DNA of 64,000 bases from Elizabethkingia miricola. Its GTDB lineage: Bacteria; Bacteroidota; Bacteroidia; Flavobacteriales; Weeksellaceae. The position numbers and the translations under genes are program-made. Below, piece by piece: positions 16,887-26,861 of the stretch; the first letter of the stretch is position 1, and the number at the start of each line of letters is the position of its first letter. The stretch is taken from assembly GCF_001675285.1 (NCBI RefSeq), contig NZ_LSGQ01000003.1:372001-436000 (forward strand), written 5' to 3'. The notes below the pieces were generated by a model. That model saw nothing but the letters and a program-made list of their open reading frames with translations. It did not search any database and had not been told where the DNA came from.

Positions 16887-19800
16887 TTACTTCCCCCTTA
16901 CCGGGCTGCCATGCCATGATGTATTGTCGGAAAGAACTTCTCCCTTCATTACTAAAGATAAAGCATCTACATGTACATTGTCTCCTATTTCAGTATCATA
17001 AAGAATAATACTTCTGGCGCTAATGGTAGTTTGCTTTCCGATTTTTACACTGCCGATTTTCATAATCCGGTCCTCAAACAAGTGTGTTTGTGGTCCACAT
17101 TCTTCATTCAGCATAGATTCGTCCCCAATAGATACCATATCAAATTCTGTAATGTCTGTTGTGTTCAGCCATACTCGTTTTCCGATTTTAACACCCAGAA
17201 ATCTCATAAAGATTGGGAGCCACATTGTTCCGCGTAAAGCATCAAGGAAAAAAGGAATAGCCAAAGCTTCGTATAATGTTGTAATTCCCTCGCTTAGCCA
17301 TACTCTCAGACTGTACATCGGGATTTCTGTCTTTTTATATTTTCTTACAAAAATCCATTTAAGTAAAACTGTAAAGAAGAAAGCCGGCAATGCAACGATT
17401 CCAAGATAATAGAATGGTGATAATACTAATAATAATGGGATTCTGCCTTCCAAATAGATACTTGTGTATGCTATAAAAAGTACACTGCATATAATGATAA
17501 TGGTTTGTGGCAGAATAATTCTTATACCTTCAACAATAGCACGTGCGAATTTTAAAGATGCCGGTGGATTATAAGTAAGATGATCGTTAAATATATCGGA
17601 TTTCTGGCGGGAAGGCAGTCCGATAGGTGGAGAGCCAAACCAGTCTTTCTCTGCAGAATTGGCTAACTGTTCCTCAGTCGGTGTTTTACTTAGAACACCA
17701 ATAAGCATATTATCTCCCAGCTGATATCCTTGTGGTATCAGTCCGCTATTACCTACGAAGCTATTGTTGCCAATTTTTGTTTTAGCCAATATTAACTGCC
17801 CATTTCTTACATCATGTTCTCCCAGAATAACTGCATCGGCAATAAAAGACCCTTCACCAATTTCCAGTAAGTTGTGTGATACATCACTCGCAGTGGATAT
17901 CTCTGAATTTTTCCCTACTTTGGCTCCCATCATTCTGTAAAATTTGGAGATATAGATAGATGCGAATAAAGGATGTAATACGACCAAAGATATATTGAAA
18001 ATCTGATCTTTTACCCATTTTCTGTAATAAGTAAAACTGTATACCGGATATACACCGGGTTTCATCTTGATTTGTAGTAGTCTGGTAAGGAAACTTACAA
18101 CCAGAATAAATAACAAAATGTAAACGGTAGAAAGTATCGGTGCCTGCCACAAATAATAGAAATTATAATCCGATGAACGTTCATCCAGATAGTATAATGT
18201 ATAAAGGGTAGGAGCTAGTGGTAATACGATAATCAATGGAAAGAAAAACAGTGATATAGCATAGAACAACGAGAATAAACTTCTTTTTCCTGCGGAAGTT
18301 AATTTAGGTTGTTGTGTTTCTTCTGTTGTTTTTGTTCTTATTTTCTGTGCCGGGCTTCCGTTCCAAACTTCTCCGTAACCTACTTTCTCGCCTTCATTCA
18401 GGCAACTAAGATCCTGTAGCTCTCCAAATTCCTCTATAGTAGTTTCACCGCATACCACAACAGAAGAACCTATATAGGAATGTGCCTTTAGGTGTACTTT
18501 GCGTATTTTTAATATTCCGTTTTCCACAGAAGCATTGTCTATACAGCATCCGGAACTGGTTGTTACATTTTCGTCTATGGTTACAAGGTCTTCGGCTGCA
18601 ATTGGTAGTAAGCTTAACTGAGCAGACGGATGCACTTTTACACCTAATAAGCGTAAATATTTAGGATAAAGAGGAGTTTCTACAATAAATTCAGATGGCA
18701 TTAATCTTTTTACAGTTTTCCACAACCACCATCTGAAGTAATACCAACCCCATAACGGGTAATCTCCTTCTTTTATTTTTCCGATAACCAGCCATTTGGT
18801 AATAAGTATAATTAAGGAATAAACTGGCGGGATAAGGGTGTATAATAACATTGCACTTAGTAAAGCGTAATGCAGGCCGAAACCGTTTAGCTGGAAATAA
18901 TAGTAAGCGAGATATGGAAAGAATATCTGGATACTTAGTAGCCCGTATACAACCAGTAAACTTAGTGTTTGTGCTAAGTTGCAAAGATAGTATTGCAAGG
19001 TAGATGCCTTTTGGAAAGGTTCTTTACGTTCTGCTTTTGTATCTTGTTTTTTCTGTAGAACTTCTGTAAATGCTGAAAGTGGTCGGTTTTCGTATACATC
19101 TTTAAGAGAGGCATAAGGTATTCCAGCTTTCTGTCTTAAATGTGAAACAAGAGTGGCTGCCAGTAGGGAGTGTCCGCCAAGGTCAGTGAAGAAATCCTGA
19201 GACAGGTTAATATCTTTTCCAGGAAATACAATGTGGAGAACTTTTATAAGTTTTTCATCTACAGAATCATTTTCCCCAATTTCGATATGGCTTGTACTTT
19301 CCTGTACTAAGAAGCTATCGGGTAAGGGTAGTTTTTTTCTGTCTATTTTGCCACTTGGCATTCGTGGCATTTCTTTCATTTTTATAATGGTGATCGGAAC
19401 CATATAAGGAGCCAGAAATTTTGCCAGCTCTTTGCGCATTTCGTTTTCATTAAAATCTGCGTCAGATTTCATGACAGCATAACCAACCAGTTGCCCCTGC
19501 TGGTTTGCATCTTCTCTTACCGTAACAGCTGCAGAGGAAACACCTTCCAGTTGGTTAAGGCGGGTTTCTATTTCACCTAACTCAATACGGTAGCCCCGTA
19601 GCTTAATCTGATCGTCGATTCTTCCCTGAAAATCAATGAAGCCATCTTCTCTGAAAGCAACAGCATCGCCAGTTTTATATATTGTATCCCCCGGTAATTC
19701 AGGGAATGGATTGGGCAGGAATTTTTGTGCAGTAAGTTCTGGTAAATTAAAATATCCTTTGCTTACACCCGGGCCAGAGATAATCATTTCACCACGTTCA

Positions 19801-20807
19801 CCATGCGGCACAATATTCATGTTTTCATCCACAACGGCAATGTGGTAGTTGGGTAATGGTGGTCCTATAGTAAGTTCCTGTGTGGCATTTAGTATTGCCA
19901 TATTAGAAGAAACAGTAGTTTCTGTTGGTCCGTAGCTGTTGATGAATGTACGGTAAGGTTTTGCCCACTTTTCCTGAACCTGTTTGGTGCAGGCTTCGCC
20001 ACCTGCATTTACAAGCCGTAAAGCTGGAACTTCATCTATAATGGCTAAGATACTCGGAACGGCATGCAGAATAGTAATTTTATTTTCTATTAAAACCGTA
20101 CTGAGTTCATCTATGGCCTTGACAGTGGTAGCATCTGCTATCCATATTGTAGCACCTGCAAAAAGACTTATCCACACCTCTTCACACCACATGTCGAACG
20201 ATACAGAAAAGCCCTGATAAACTCTATCGGTATCTTTAATACCAATGAAATCTTCTTCAGAACGAATCAGGTGACATATATTTCGATGAGAAATAGGGAT
20301 GCCTTTCGGATTTCCGGTACTCCCGGAGGTGAAAAGTACATATGCCCAATTATCCGGATTAATAGCAACTTCCGGAAGTGAAACTTTTTCTGTTGGTTGC
20401 TCCGGAATAATAATGGGGCTGCAATGGATGCCAGCATCTGTATCAGAAAAATAAGTTTTCACATTGATGTCTGTAAATACCATTTTGATACGATCTTCAG
20501 GCATTTCTCTATCCAGAGGTATATAGCAGGCTCCTGCTTTAAGTATTCCTAATATAGCAACCGGGAGTTCCATACTTCTTGGATACCATACACCTACACA
20601 GTCGCCTTCCTGTACGCCTTCTTCTTTTAGTCGCAAGGCTATAGCATTACTCCAGTTGTCTAATTCTTCATATGTAAGAGTCCTGTCTTTAAAAATAAAA
20701 GCAGGTTTGGTTTTATATTTTTCAAAAGTGGGAATCAATAGCTCCGGTAAAGTTTCGTTTTTAATAAATTCCGGTGCTATTTTGCCTAAAATAAAGCTTT
20801 TGTTCAT
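16887..20807 (-). CDS. Pls/PosA-type non-ribosomal peptide synthetase (A-PCP plus three membrane/beta-helix modules)
   Basis: A 1306-aa protein. Residues 1-500 form an AMP-binding adenylation domain (FTSGSTGNPKG at 159-169, YGPTETT at 292-298, PSGKIDR with catalytic Lys487). Residues about 515-590 form a carrier domain with LGGHSLL (Ser547). The rest has three similar modules (about 605-820, 845-1060, 1090-1306), each a pair of transmembrane stretches followed by a hexapeptide left-handed beta-helix and ending in WNGSP, WFGSP or WHGSP. This architecture and length match epsilon-poly-L-lysine synthase (Pls), which makes isopeptide-linked homopolymers. By eye the specificity code reads D-M-E-H-V-A-S-V-S-K; acidic residues at the pocket suit a basic amino acid, as inference. 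It is first in an operon with GNAT and esterase genes. Confidence 0.9.
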   Translation of the reverse strand: MNKSFILGKIAPEFIKNETLPELLIPTFEKYKTKPAFIFKDRTLTYEELDNWSNAIALRLKEEGVQEGDCVGVWYPRSMELPVAILGILKAGACYIPLDREMPEDRIKMVFTDINVKTYFSDTDAGIHCSPIIIPEQPTEKVSLPEVAINPDNWAYVLFTSGSTGNPKGIPISHRNICHLIRSEEDFIGIKDTDRVYQGFSVSFDMWCEEVWISLFAGATIWIADATTVKAIDELSTVLIENKITILHAVPSILAIIDEVPALRLVNAGGEACTKQVQEKWAKPYRTFINSYGPTETTVSSNMAILNATQELTIGPPLPNYHIAVVDENMNIVPHGERGEMIISGPGVSKGYFNLPELTAQKFLPNPFPELPGDTIYKTGDAVAFREDGFIDFQGRIDDQIKLRGYRIELGEIETRLNQLEGVSSAAVTVREDANQQGQLVGYAVMKSDADFNENEMRKELAKFLAPYMVPITIIKMKEMPRMPSGKIDRKKLPLPDSFLVQESTSHIEIGENDSVDEKLIKVLHIVFPGKDINLSQDFFTDLGGHSLLAATLVSHLRQKAGIPYASLKDVYENRPLSAFTEVLQKKQDTKAERKEPFQKASTLQYYLCNLAQTLSLLVVYGLLSIQIFFPYLAYYYFQLNGFGLHYALLSAMLLYTLIPPVYSLIILITKWLVIGKIKEGDYPLWGWYYFRWWLWKTVKRLMPSEFIVETPLYPKYLRLLGVKVHPSAQLSLLPIAAEDLVTIDENVTTSSGCCIDNASVENGILKIRKVHLKAHSYIGSSVVVCGETTIEEFGELQDLSCLNEGEKVGYGEVWNGSPAQKIRTKTTEETQQPKLTSAGKRSLFSLFYAISLFFFPLIIVLPLAPTLYTLYYLDERSSDYNFYYLWQAPILSTVYILLFILVVSFLTRLLQIKMKPGVYPVYSFTYYRKWVKDQIFNISLVVLHPLFASIYISKFYRMMGAKVGKNSEISTASDVSHNLLEIGEGSFIADAVILGEHDVRNGQLILAKTKIGNNSFVGNSGLIPQGYQLGDNMLIGVLSKTPTEEQLANSAEKDWFGSPPIGLPSRQKSDIFNDHLTYNPPASLKFARAIVEGIRIILPQTIIIICSVLFIAYTSIYLEGRIPLLLVLSPFYYLGIVALPAFFFTVLLKWIFVRKYKKTEIPMYSLRVWLSEGITTLYEALAIPFFLDALRGTMWLPIFMRFLGVKIGKRVWLNTTDITEFDMVSIGDESMLNEECGPQTHLFEDRIMKIGSVKIGKQTTISARSIILYDTEIGDNVHVDALSLVMKGEVLSDNTSWHGSPVRGK

Positions 20808-20866
20808 AAAGTTCTGGTGGGGAAATAATTAACTAAAGGTAATATTTTTTTGTATCCGTAAAGCTT

Positions 20867-20895
20867 TTGATTCAGTTTTTTTAATCGTATTTTTG
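20867..20895 (+). promoter_or_regulatory. upp promoter
   Basis: TTG at 20867 and TATTTTTG at 20888 fit the Bacteroidetes -33/-7 pattern with 18 bases between. The transcript would start about 20 bases before the upp ATG. Confidence 0.6.
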
Positions 20896-20916
20896 TTTAA
20901 CCCAAAATAAAAATTC

Positions 20917-21567
20917 ATGCTTTATATTTTATCAGAAAACTTTTCCCTTGTCAATTCGTGGATTAATGATTTAAGAAATGTTGGTGTTCAGGGAGATAGG
21001 ATGAAGTTTCGTAGAAATATGGAACGTATCGGAGAGATAGCAGCATTTGAAATTAGCAAGCAGCTTGAACAAAAAGAAGTTGAGATTGTAACGCCATTGG
21101 AGACAATCAGGTCAAAAGAAATTGCAGTACAGCCAGTGATTACTACAATCCTGAGAGCCGGAGTTCCATTATTTCAGGGGATTCTGAATTATTTGGATAA
21201 AGCCGATTGTGGCTTTGTAGCAGCATACAGAAAACATGATGCAAATGACTATTTTTCTATAAAGCAGGATTATCTTACCTGCCCTAATTTAACAGGTCGT
21301 CCGTTGATTATTGCAGATCCTATGTTAGCAACCGGAGCATCACTTATTGAAGCAATAAAAGATCTATTGACCCACGGAACACCATCACAAATGCATATTG
21401 TAGCGGCAATTGCAAGTAAAGAAGGAGTTGAGGTGATTCGTAAAGCTTACCCTGAAGCACATCTTTGGGTAGGTGTTGTAGATGCTGCCCTTACGTCCAA
21501 AGGTTATATTACACCAGGACTAGGAGATGCAGGTGATCTTTCTTATGGGGAAAAATTACAGCGATAA
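20917..21567 (+). CDS. upp: Uracil phosphoribosyltransferase
   Basis: Upp salvages uracil with PRPP to UMP. At 216 aa it has the usual motifs: TTILRAGVPLFQG, the PRPP-binding IIADPMLATGASL and, near the C-terminus, GYITPGLGDAGD, which contacts uracil. The gene is monocistronic, divergent from the synthetase operon and convergent with comF. Confidence 0.95.
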   Translation: MLYILSENFSLVNSWINDLRNVGVQGDRMKFRRNMERIGEIAAFEISKQLEQKEVEIVTPLETIRSKEIAVQPVITTILRAGVPLFQGILNYLDKADCGFVAAYRKHDANDYFSIKQDYLTCPNLTGRPLIIADPMLATGASLIEAIKDLLTHGTPSQMHIVAAIASKEGVEVIRKAYPEAHLWVGVVDAALTSKGYITPGLGDAGDLSYGEKLQR

Positions 21568-21572
21568 ACAAA

Positions 21573-22226
21573 TTAATCAATTGCCATAACCAAAACGCTC
21601 AGCTTATTGCCGGGCGTTTTTAGTATCTCCCAGGCGCAGGAAGCCAAGGTACTCCCGGTAGTGCATACATCATCAATAAGAAGAAAATGAATGTTTTCAA
21701 CAGGATTAGGAACTGTGAATATATTGAGGTTCTCCTTTCTGTGTATCAATTTTTTTCTGGCTTGAGCAGTACTGTAAGCTGTTCTTTTTAAATAATGATG
21801 ATTATATGGAATATTCCATTCCTTTGATAATATTTCTGTAAAGCGATGTAGCTGATTGTATCCCCGTTTTTTTAGTTTTTTGATATGTAGCGGAATATTA
21901 ATCAGTATATCGGGTTTTGACTTTAGATTTATTTTTTCTGCTGTCCACCGGGCTAATGTATCTCCTATAATTTCGCGATTAGCATATTTGAGATTGTGGA
22001 TTAATTTTCTGCTTAGACCTTCTTTCTCAAAGTTCATCAAAGCATAAGAGTTCTCGATAGGAAAAAGAGAAGATAATCTCTGTTGCAATGGTGTCTCCGG
22101 TAATGATTCCCAATGGATGAAATCTACTTGATCATAGCATTCTTCACAAATAATATCTTTTCCGCCAATAATGTGATTGCATTGAAGGCAACGGTTTGGA
22201 AATAATATATCCGTAAATAAATTCAT
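21573..22226 (-). CDS. comF: ComF-family phosphoribosyltransferase-like protein
   Basis: A 217-aa ComF/GntX-type protein. The N-terminal zinc ribbon has Cys13, Cys16, Cys27 and Cys30 (CLQC...CEEC), and the C-terminal PRTase domain carries the PRPP loop FLLIDDVCTTGSTLASC. RGYNQLHRFTEIL is also typical. Homologues take part in DNA uptake in naturally competent bacteria, but no other competence gene is in the window. The short tail after the loop fits the family. It lies 21 bases downstream of the RamB-like regulator gene and may be co-transcribed. Confidence 0.88.
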   Translation of the reverse strand: MNLFTDILFPNRCLQCNHIIGGKDIICEECYDQVDFIHWESLPETPLQQRLSSLFPIENSYALMNFEKEGLSRKLIHNLKYANREIIGDTLARWTAEKINLKSKPDILINIPLHIKKLKKRGYNQLHRFTEILSKEWNIPYNHHYLKRTAYSTAQARKKLIHRKENLNIFTVPNPVENIHFLLIDDVCTTGSTLASCAWEILKTPGNKLSVLVMAID

Positions 22227-22247
22227 AACTCATATTGAGTCAGTAAT

Positions 22248-23717
22248 TTATAATTTATTTTTCATTTCTCTAAGTTTCTTTTCAACAGAGATTTGTATTT
22301 TTTCATTGAGTTCTTGTTTTTCCAGTTTTATAGCTGGAGCCTGGCGTACTTCACAATCTTTTATAGAGCAGCTTTCGCAGGTAACACCTACACTTTCTCT
22401 GGATATATTCTTCAGAAATTTTAATTGTTTTGTTGTTTCGGGATTTAGTAGGATTCCCAGACAATAGCTTCTGTTATTACCATCAGCAAAAGGGTTTTTC
22501 TGAGATGTGGATATTACCAGATAATTGAGACCTGAATTTTCATATTCTGATATTTGTATGGCTGTCAGACTCTTGGAGTCGGAAAGATTCTGCATATTTT
22601 TTATAGCAATCCATCGGCGGCAATAATGTTCGTTAGTTGTATTGGCATGTGGAGCCTGATGTCTGTTGAGGTGCAATTCTTTCAGAATATCTATTTTGTC
22701 ACTGTTCTTTCTTTTTACAAAACACAGATAAAAAATATCCTTCATCCCGAAAAATTCAGGAAGAATGTTAGTAAGTCTGTAAAAAAGAGTTTCAGGAGAC
22801 TGTGTATAGTTTTCTATAAGATGATCAAATTTTTCATTATTCCATTCTTTATCAGAAAATATACTCTTTGTTTCCTGTATCAACTGATCTTTTGGGATAA
22901 GCAGGCAGCCTGCAAAATAAGATGCATAAAAGTTATTAACAAGACTATCGAAGTTGGTGAACTTTACCCAGGTATAAGTGTTTGGCCGATGTTGCAGATT
23001 TAAATACTGAAATCCAATTTCCTTTGCCAGAATAAATAGCTTTTGCTGTTCTCCAAGTTTCTGGTTAATGGAAAGAATTTTATGATCTGCGGAGTATAAA
23101 GAGCGCAGATGCTTTAGCTGCCCCTGTTCTTCGTAGTCTTCATAGTAAATCTGATAACCTGATTCTTGCTTCAATATATCTTCTAAAATCTGAATATTAA
23201 TTGTAGTAAGTCCATATTTTTTTTTGAATTCGATGGCTTTTTCTTCAATTTCCGGAAAGTAATTATTATAAAGTTCCTGGAAGGATCGTAGTACCGAAAG
23301 ATAGAAATGATCTTTATCAAAATTATAAGTCTGTGCAATTTCTATAAGAGTGTTGATAAAAGCATTTACTTTTTTTGGGGCTTCACTTACAATGTTGATA
23401 AGTGAATTTTTATTGATTCCGAAAAGTTCCAGAGGAAGTTCTCTAAAGAAATCTTTTTGCATCAGTTCTCCAATTGGAGCCAGGTTTTTATCGAGCTGAA
23501 TAGAGACCAATTCATCGAAATTACAATCCAGAGCATCTGCCAGAGCTAATATTTTGTCGTGCTTGGGATATTTTTTTCCTTTTTCTATTTCGTTCAGGTA
23601 AGATTTGGACATACCTGTTTTTTCAGAAATTTCCTGTAGTGACCAGTTTTTCTGTTGGCGGAGCTGTCTCAGCTTTACCCCGAAAATAGTACGTATATAA
23701 TCGCTCTCGATATTCAT
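22248..23717 (-). CDS. RamB/ScfR-like XRE regulator, divergent from the glyoxylate shunt genes
   Basis: A 489-aa regulator. It has an N-terminal XRE helix-turn-helix (about 15-65, with WSLQEISEKTGMSKSYLNEI), a middle ImmA/IrrE-like (DUF955) region (about 170-290) that has no clear HExxH (AKEIGFQYL replaces it), and a C-terminal domain of the short-chain fatty-acyl regulator type with a cysteine cluster (CESCSIKDC). The layout matches corynebacterial RamB/PrpC regulators of acetate and propionate metabolism. Start chosen at MNIESDYIRT; the frame to 23753 is a weaker alternative inside the operator region. It probably controls aceB-aceA and itself. Confidence 0.82.
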   Translation of the reverse strand: MNIESDYIRTIFGVKLRQLRQQKNWSLQEISEKTGMSKSYLNEIEKGKKYPKHDKILALADALDCNFDELVSIQLDKNLAPIGELMQKDFFRELPLELFGINKNSLINIVSEAPKKVNAFINTLIEIAQTYNFDKDHFYLSVLRSFQELYNNYFPEIEEKAIEFKKKYGLTTINIQILEDILKQESGYQIYYEDYEEQGQLKHLRSLYSADHKILSINQKLGEQQKLFILAKEIGFQYLNLQHRPNTYTWVKFTNFDSLVNNFYASYFAGCLLIPKDQLIQETKSIFSDKEWNNEKFDHLIENYTQSPETLFYRLTNILPEFFGMKDIFYLCFVKRKNSDKIDILKELHLNRHQAPHANTTNEHYCRRWIAIKNMQNLSDSKSLTAIQISEYENSGLNYLVISTSQKNPFADGNNRSYCLGILLNPETTKQLKFLKNISRESVGVTCESCSIKDCEVRQAPAIKLEKQELNEKIQISVEKKLREMKNKL

Positions 23718-23739
23718 AAAATAAATATAGAAAATAAAA

Positions 23740-23751
23740 GCGATTATTCGC
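23740..23751. promoter_or_regulatory. Palindrome 1 in the regulator/aceB intergenic region
   Basis: GCGATTATTCGC, a perfect inverted repeat of four bases around TTAT. It lies close to the regulator's own start, suggesting autoregulation. Confidence 0.5.
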
Positions 23752-23773
23752 ATAATAATTTATTTTTAATTTT

Positions 23774-23787
23774 AGCGAAAATTCGCT
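23774..23787. promoter_or_regulatory. Palindrome 2 upstream of aceB
   Basis: AGCGAAAATTCGCT: six-base arms AGCGAA/TTCGCT around AA. It is centred 35 bases from palindrome 1 and sits just upstream of a TTG/TACATTAG promoter-like pair before aceB (TTG at 23789, TACATTAG at 23808). A likely operator for the RamB-like regulator. Confidence 0.6.
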
Positions 23788-23831
23788 GTTGGTGAAAATT
23801 TATTTTTTACATTAGCAAAAAAATCAGACTC

Positions 23832-25397
23832 ATGGAAAAATTTAGTATTCAACATTCAAAAAAGTATGAAGAGATATACTCTGCTGAATTACAATTGTTT
23901 TTAACAGAGTTGCATGAGCATTTTAATGCTGAGAGACAAGCTCTTTTAGATAAAAGAAAGGTTTTGCAGAAGGAATTTGATCAGGGAATTTTACCTCGAT
24001 TTTTGAAAGAGACCGAAGAAATCAGGAATGGAAACTGGGTATGTGAACCACTACCGGATTCTTTGCTGGACAGAAGGGTAGAGATTACAGGTCCTGTTGA
24101 CCGTAAAATGATTATTAATGCTATGAATTCCGGAGCTAACTGTTTCATGGCTGATTTTGAAGACAGCAATTCTCCTACCTGGGAGAATGTAATGGATGGG
24201 CAGGTGAATCTCAGAGATTTGAATAACAGAAATATTGATTTCGAAATTAAAGGGAAACAATATATTCTGAATGATAGACCTGCAGTTTTGCTGGTACGCC
24301 CAAGAGGGCTTCATCTAAATGAAAAACATGTCCTTATTAATGGAGAGCAGGCATCGGGCTCTTTAATTGATTTTGGAATCTTCCTTTTTCTGAATGCTAA
24401 AAAGCAGTTGGAAAATGGAGTTGGACCTTATTTTTACCTTCCGAAGCTGGAGAGTTATCATGAATCGGCATGGTGGAATAAAGTTTTTGTATTCTCACAG
24501 AACTATCTTGGAATCCCACAAAATACAATTAAGGCAACTGTTTTAATAGAAACTATTACAGCTGCTTTTCAGATGGATGAAATTATTTTTTCTCTGAAAG
24601 AGCATATGGCGGGACTGAACTGTGGGCGCTGGGATTATATTTTCTCATTTATTAAAAAGTTCAGAAGGCTCCCTGAATTTATATTACCAGACAGAGATCA
24701 GGTGACAATGACGATTCATTTTATGAGTTCGTACTCAAAGCTTTTGGTAAAAACCTGTCATAAAAGAGGCGTCTCTGCAATGGGAGGAATGGCGGCACAA
24801 ATTCCGGTAAAACATGATGAGAATGCCAACGAAGTAGCCTTTGCAAAAGTAAGAGCAGACAAGGAACGCGAAGTAAAGAACGGTCATGACGGTACATGGG
24901 TGGCGCATCCGGCTTTGGTAAGTGTTGCCAAAGAAGTTTTCGATGCGGGAATGCCTACACCGAATCAGATTGACCAGAAAAAAGAAGAATACAATATTGC
25001 TGAAGCGGATCTGCTGACTGTTCCACAAGGGACAGTTACCGAAGCAGGTGTACGCAAGAATATTAATGTAGGGATTCTCTATATCGAATCCTGGTTAGTA
25101 GGAGTTGGTGCTGCAGCTATTTACAATCTGATGGAAGATGCTGCGACAGCAGAAATTTCCAGAACCCAATTGTGGCAGGTATTCCATTCACAAAAACCTT
25201 TAGAAGACGGACAATACCTTACAAAAGAAAATTATCTGAAATGGCAGGATGAAGAGCTCGAGAAGATAAAAGAATATGTAGGCGCTACACGATATACCGA
25301 TGGAAACTTTGCACTTGCAACACAGCTACTGCAGGATATGGTTTTTGAAGAAAATTTTGAAGATTTTCTAACATTAAGAGCTTATAAATACATCTGA
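23832..25397 (+). CDS. aceB: Malate synthase A
   Basis: It condenses glyoxylate with acetyl-CoA to malate, the second glyoxylate-shunt step. At 521 aa it is the A (non-G) form. Visible motifs include [20 protein letters not shown], the RPRGLH segment with substrate arginine, the METIT-like [15 protein letters not shown] and a C-terminal [16 protein letters not shown] stretch. Together with aceA (39 bases downstream) it allows growth on acetate or fatty acids. Confidence 0.96.
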   Translation: MEKFSIQHSKKYEEIYSAELQLFLTELHEHFNAERQALLDKRKVLQKEFDQGILPRFLKETEEIRNGNWVCEPLPDSLLDRRVEITGPVDRKMIINAMNSGANCFMADFEDSNSPTWENVMDGQVNLRDLNNRNIDFEIKGKQYILNDRPAVLLVRPRGLHLNEKHVLINGEQASGSLIDFGIFLFLNAKKQLENGVGPYFYLPKLESYHESAWWNKVFVFSQNYLGIPQNTIKATVLIETITAAFQMDEIIFSLKEHMAGLNCGRWDYIFSFIKKFRRLPEFILPDRDQVTMTIHFMSSYSKLLVKTCHKRGVSAMGGMAAQIPVKHDENANEVAFAKVRADKEREVKNGHDGTWVAHPALVSVAKEVFDAGMPTPNQIDQKKEEYNIAEADLLTVPQGTVTEAGVRKNINVGILYIESWLVGVGAAAIYNLMEDAATAEISRTQLWQVFHSQKPLEDGQYLTKENYLKWQDEELEKIKEYVGATRYTDGNFALATQLLQDMVFEENFEDFLTLRAYKYI

Positions 25398-25435
25398 AAT
25401 CAAAAAATAAATCAAACCGAAAAATAAATATTATT

Positions 25436-26710
25436 ATGAAAACTATTCAGGAACTACAACAGGACTGGAATGAAAACCCAAGATGGAATGGCATAATTCG
25501 CCCGTATACACCAGAAGATGTACTTCGGTTACGTGGAAGCTATAAAATAGATTATACCATAGCACAGCTAATGGCTGAGAAGTTTTGGAGCAAGCTAAAT
25601 AGCCAGGAGTACGTGGCCGGATTAGGTGCGTTAACCGGAAATCAGGCTGTACAGGAAGTAGATGCAGGATTGGAAGCAATTTATCTGAGCGGCTGGCAGG
25701 TTGCTGCAGATGCGAATCTTTCAGGAGAAATGTATCCGGATCAGTCATTATACCCTTCCAATTCTGTTCCGGCAGTTGTGAAAAGAATTAATAATGCCCT
25801 GCTGCGTGCAGATCAGATTCAGTCTGTTAACAGAGTAAACGGAGATCAGTCGAAGCAATACCTGGTTCCTATTGTTGCTGATGCCGAAGCAGGGTTTGGA
25901 GGGAACCTCAACGCCTATGAACTGATGAAACAAATGATAGAAGCCGGAGCAGCAGCAGTACATTTTGAAGATCAGCTGTCCTCTGCAAAAAAATGTGGAC
26001 ATTTGGGTGGTAAAGTATTGGTGCCGACTCAGGAAGCGATAAATAAGCTAATTGCAGCGAGATTGGCGGCAGATGTTTGCGGTGTATCAAGCATTATTAT
26101 TGCGAGAACAGATGCTGATGCTGCAGACTTGCTCACTTCTGATGTTGATGACATAGATAAGCCTTTTGTAACAGGAGAGCGTACTTCTGAAGGATTCTTT
26201 AAAGTAAATGCAGGTGTGCCGCAGGCAATCGCTAGAGGATTGGCTTATGCACCATATGCCGATTTGTTATGGATGGAAACCTCTCATCCGGATTTAGAGG
26301 AAGCACGACAGTTTGCTGAAGCTATTCATGCTGAATATCCTGGGAAATTATTAGCATATAATTGTTCTCCTTCTTTTAACTGGGCTTCTAAGCTAAGTCA
26401 GCAGGAAATGGAAACATTCCGTGAAGATTTAGCAGCGTTAGGATTCAGATTCCAGTTTATTACACTTGCAGGATTCCACGCCCTGAATTATTCTATGTTT
26501 GAATTAGCAAGAGCCTATCGTGAGCATGGTATGGCAGGATATTCCCAATTACAAGAGAAGGAATTTGCATTGCAGCAGGAAGGTTTCCGTGCTGTAAAAC
26601 ATCAGTCTTTTGTGGGAACAGGTTTCTTTGACGAGATTCAGACTATTGTGACAGCCGGAGAAGCAGCAACGGTAGCTCTAAAGGGTTCTACAGAAACAGC
26701 ACAATTCTAA
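25436..26710 (+). CDS. aceA: Isocitrate lyase
   Basis: It cleaves isocitrate to succinate and glyoxylate. At 424 aa it is of the bacterial short type. The catalytic loop [10 protein letters not shown] is present with the active-site Cys, and [10 protein letters not shown] and SPSFNW are canonical. Co-transcribed with aceB and probably under the RamB-like regulator upstream. Confidence 0.96.
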   Translation: MKTIQELQQDWNENPRWNGIIRPYTPEDVLRLRGSYKIDYTIAQLMAEKFWSKLNSQEYVAGLGALTGNQAVQEVDAGLEAIYLSGWQVAADANLSGEMYPDQSLYPSNSVPAVVKRINNALLRADQIQSVNRVNGDQSKQYLVPIVADAEAGFGGNLNAYELMKQMIEAGAAAVHFEDQLSSAKKCGHLGGKVLVPTQEAINKLIAARLAADVCGVSSIIIARTDADAADLLTSDVDDIDKPFVTGERTSEGFFKVNAGVPQAIARGLAYAPYADLLWMETSHPDLEEARQFAEAIHAEYPGKLLAYNCSPSFNWASKLSQQEMETFREDLAALGFRFQFITLAGFHALNYSMFELARAYREHGMAGYSQLQEKEFALQQEGFRAVKHQSFVGTGFFDEIQTIVTAGEAATVALKGSTETAQF

Positions 26711-26826
26711 AAAAAACTTAGATAACGCTATGATTTAACGCGAAATACATTTTGTTGTAAAAGCAAAAACACTATGGTTTGAATGTTAAAACAGCATAAC
26801 ATCTATCAGTATTGCAGAATATTTTT

Positions 26827-26834
26827 TACATTTG
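26827..26834 (+). promoter_or_regulatory. aqpZ promoter -7 element
   Basis: TACATTTG matches TAnnTTTG, 27 bases before the aqpZ start. No clean -33 element is seen at the right spacing. Confidence 0.45.
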
Positions 26835-26861
26835 ATAAACAAATATTAAAATATTAATGAA

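Noticed and set aside
16843-16917. N-terminal extension of the GNAT protein
   Set aside because: It would overlap the end of the synthetase gene; MEYQIRKIKI is a normal GNAT start.
17023-17409. An open frame on the plus strand inside the synthetase gene
   Set aside because: It is antisense to the well-supported NRPS frame, has no known motifs and low-quality composition.
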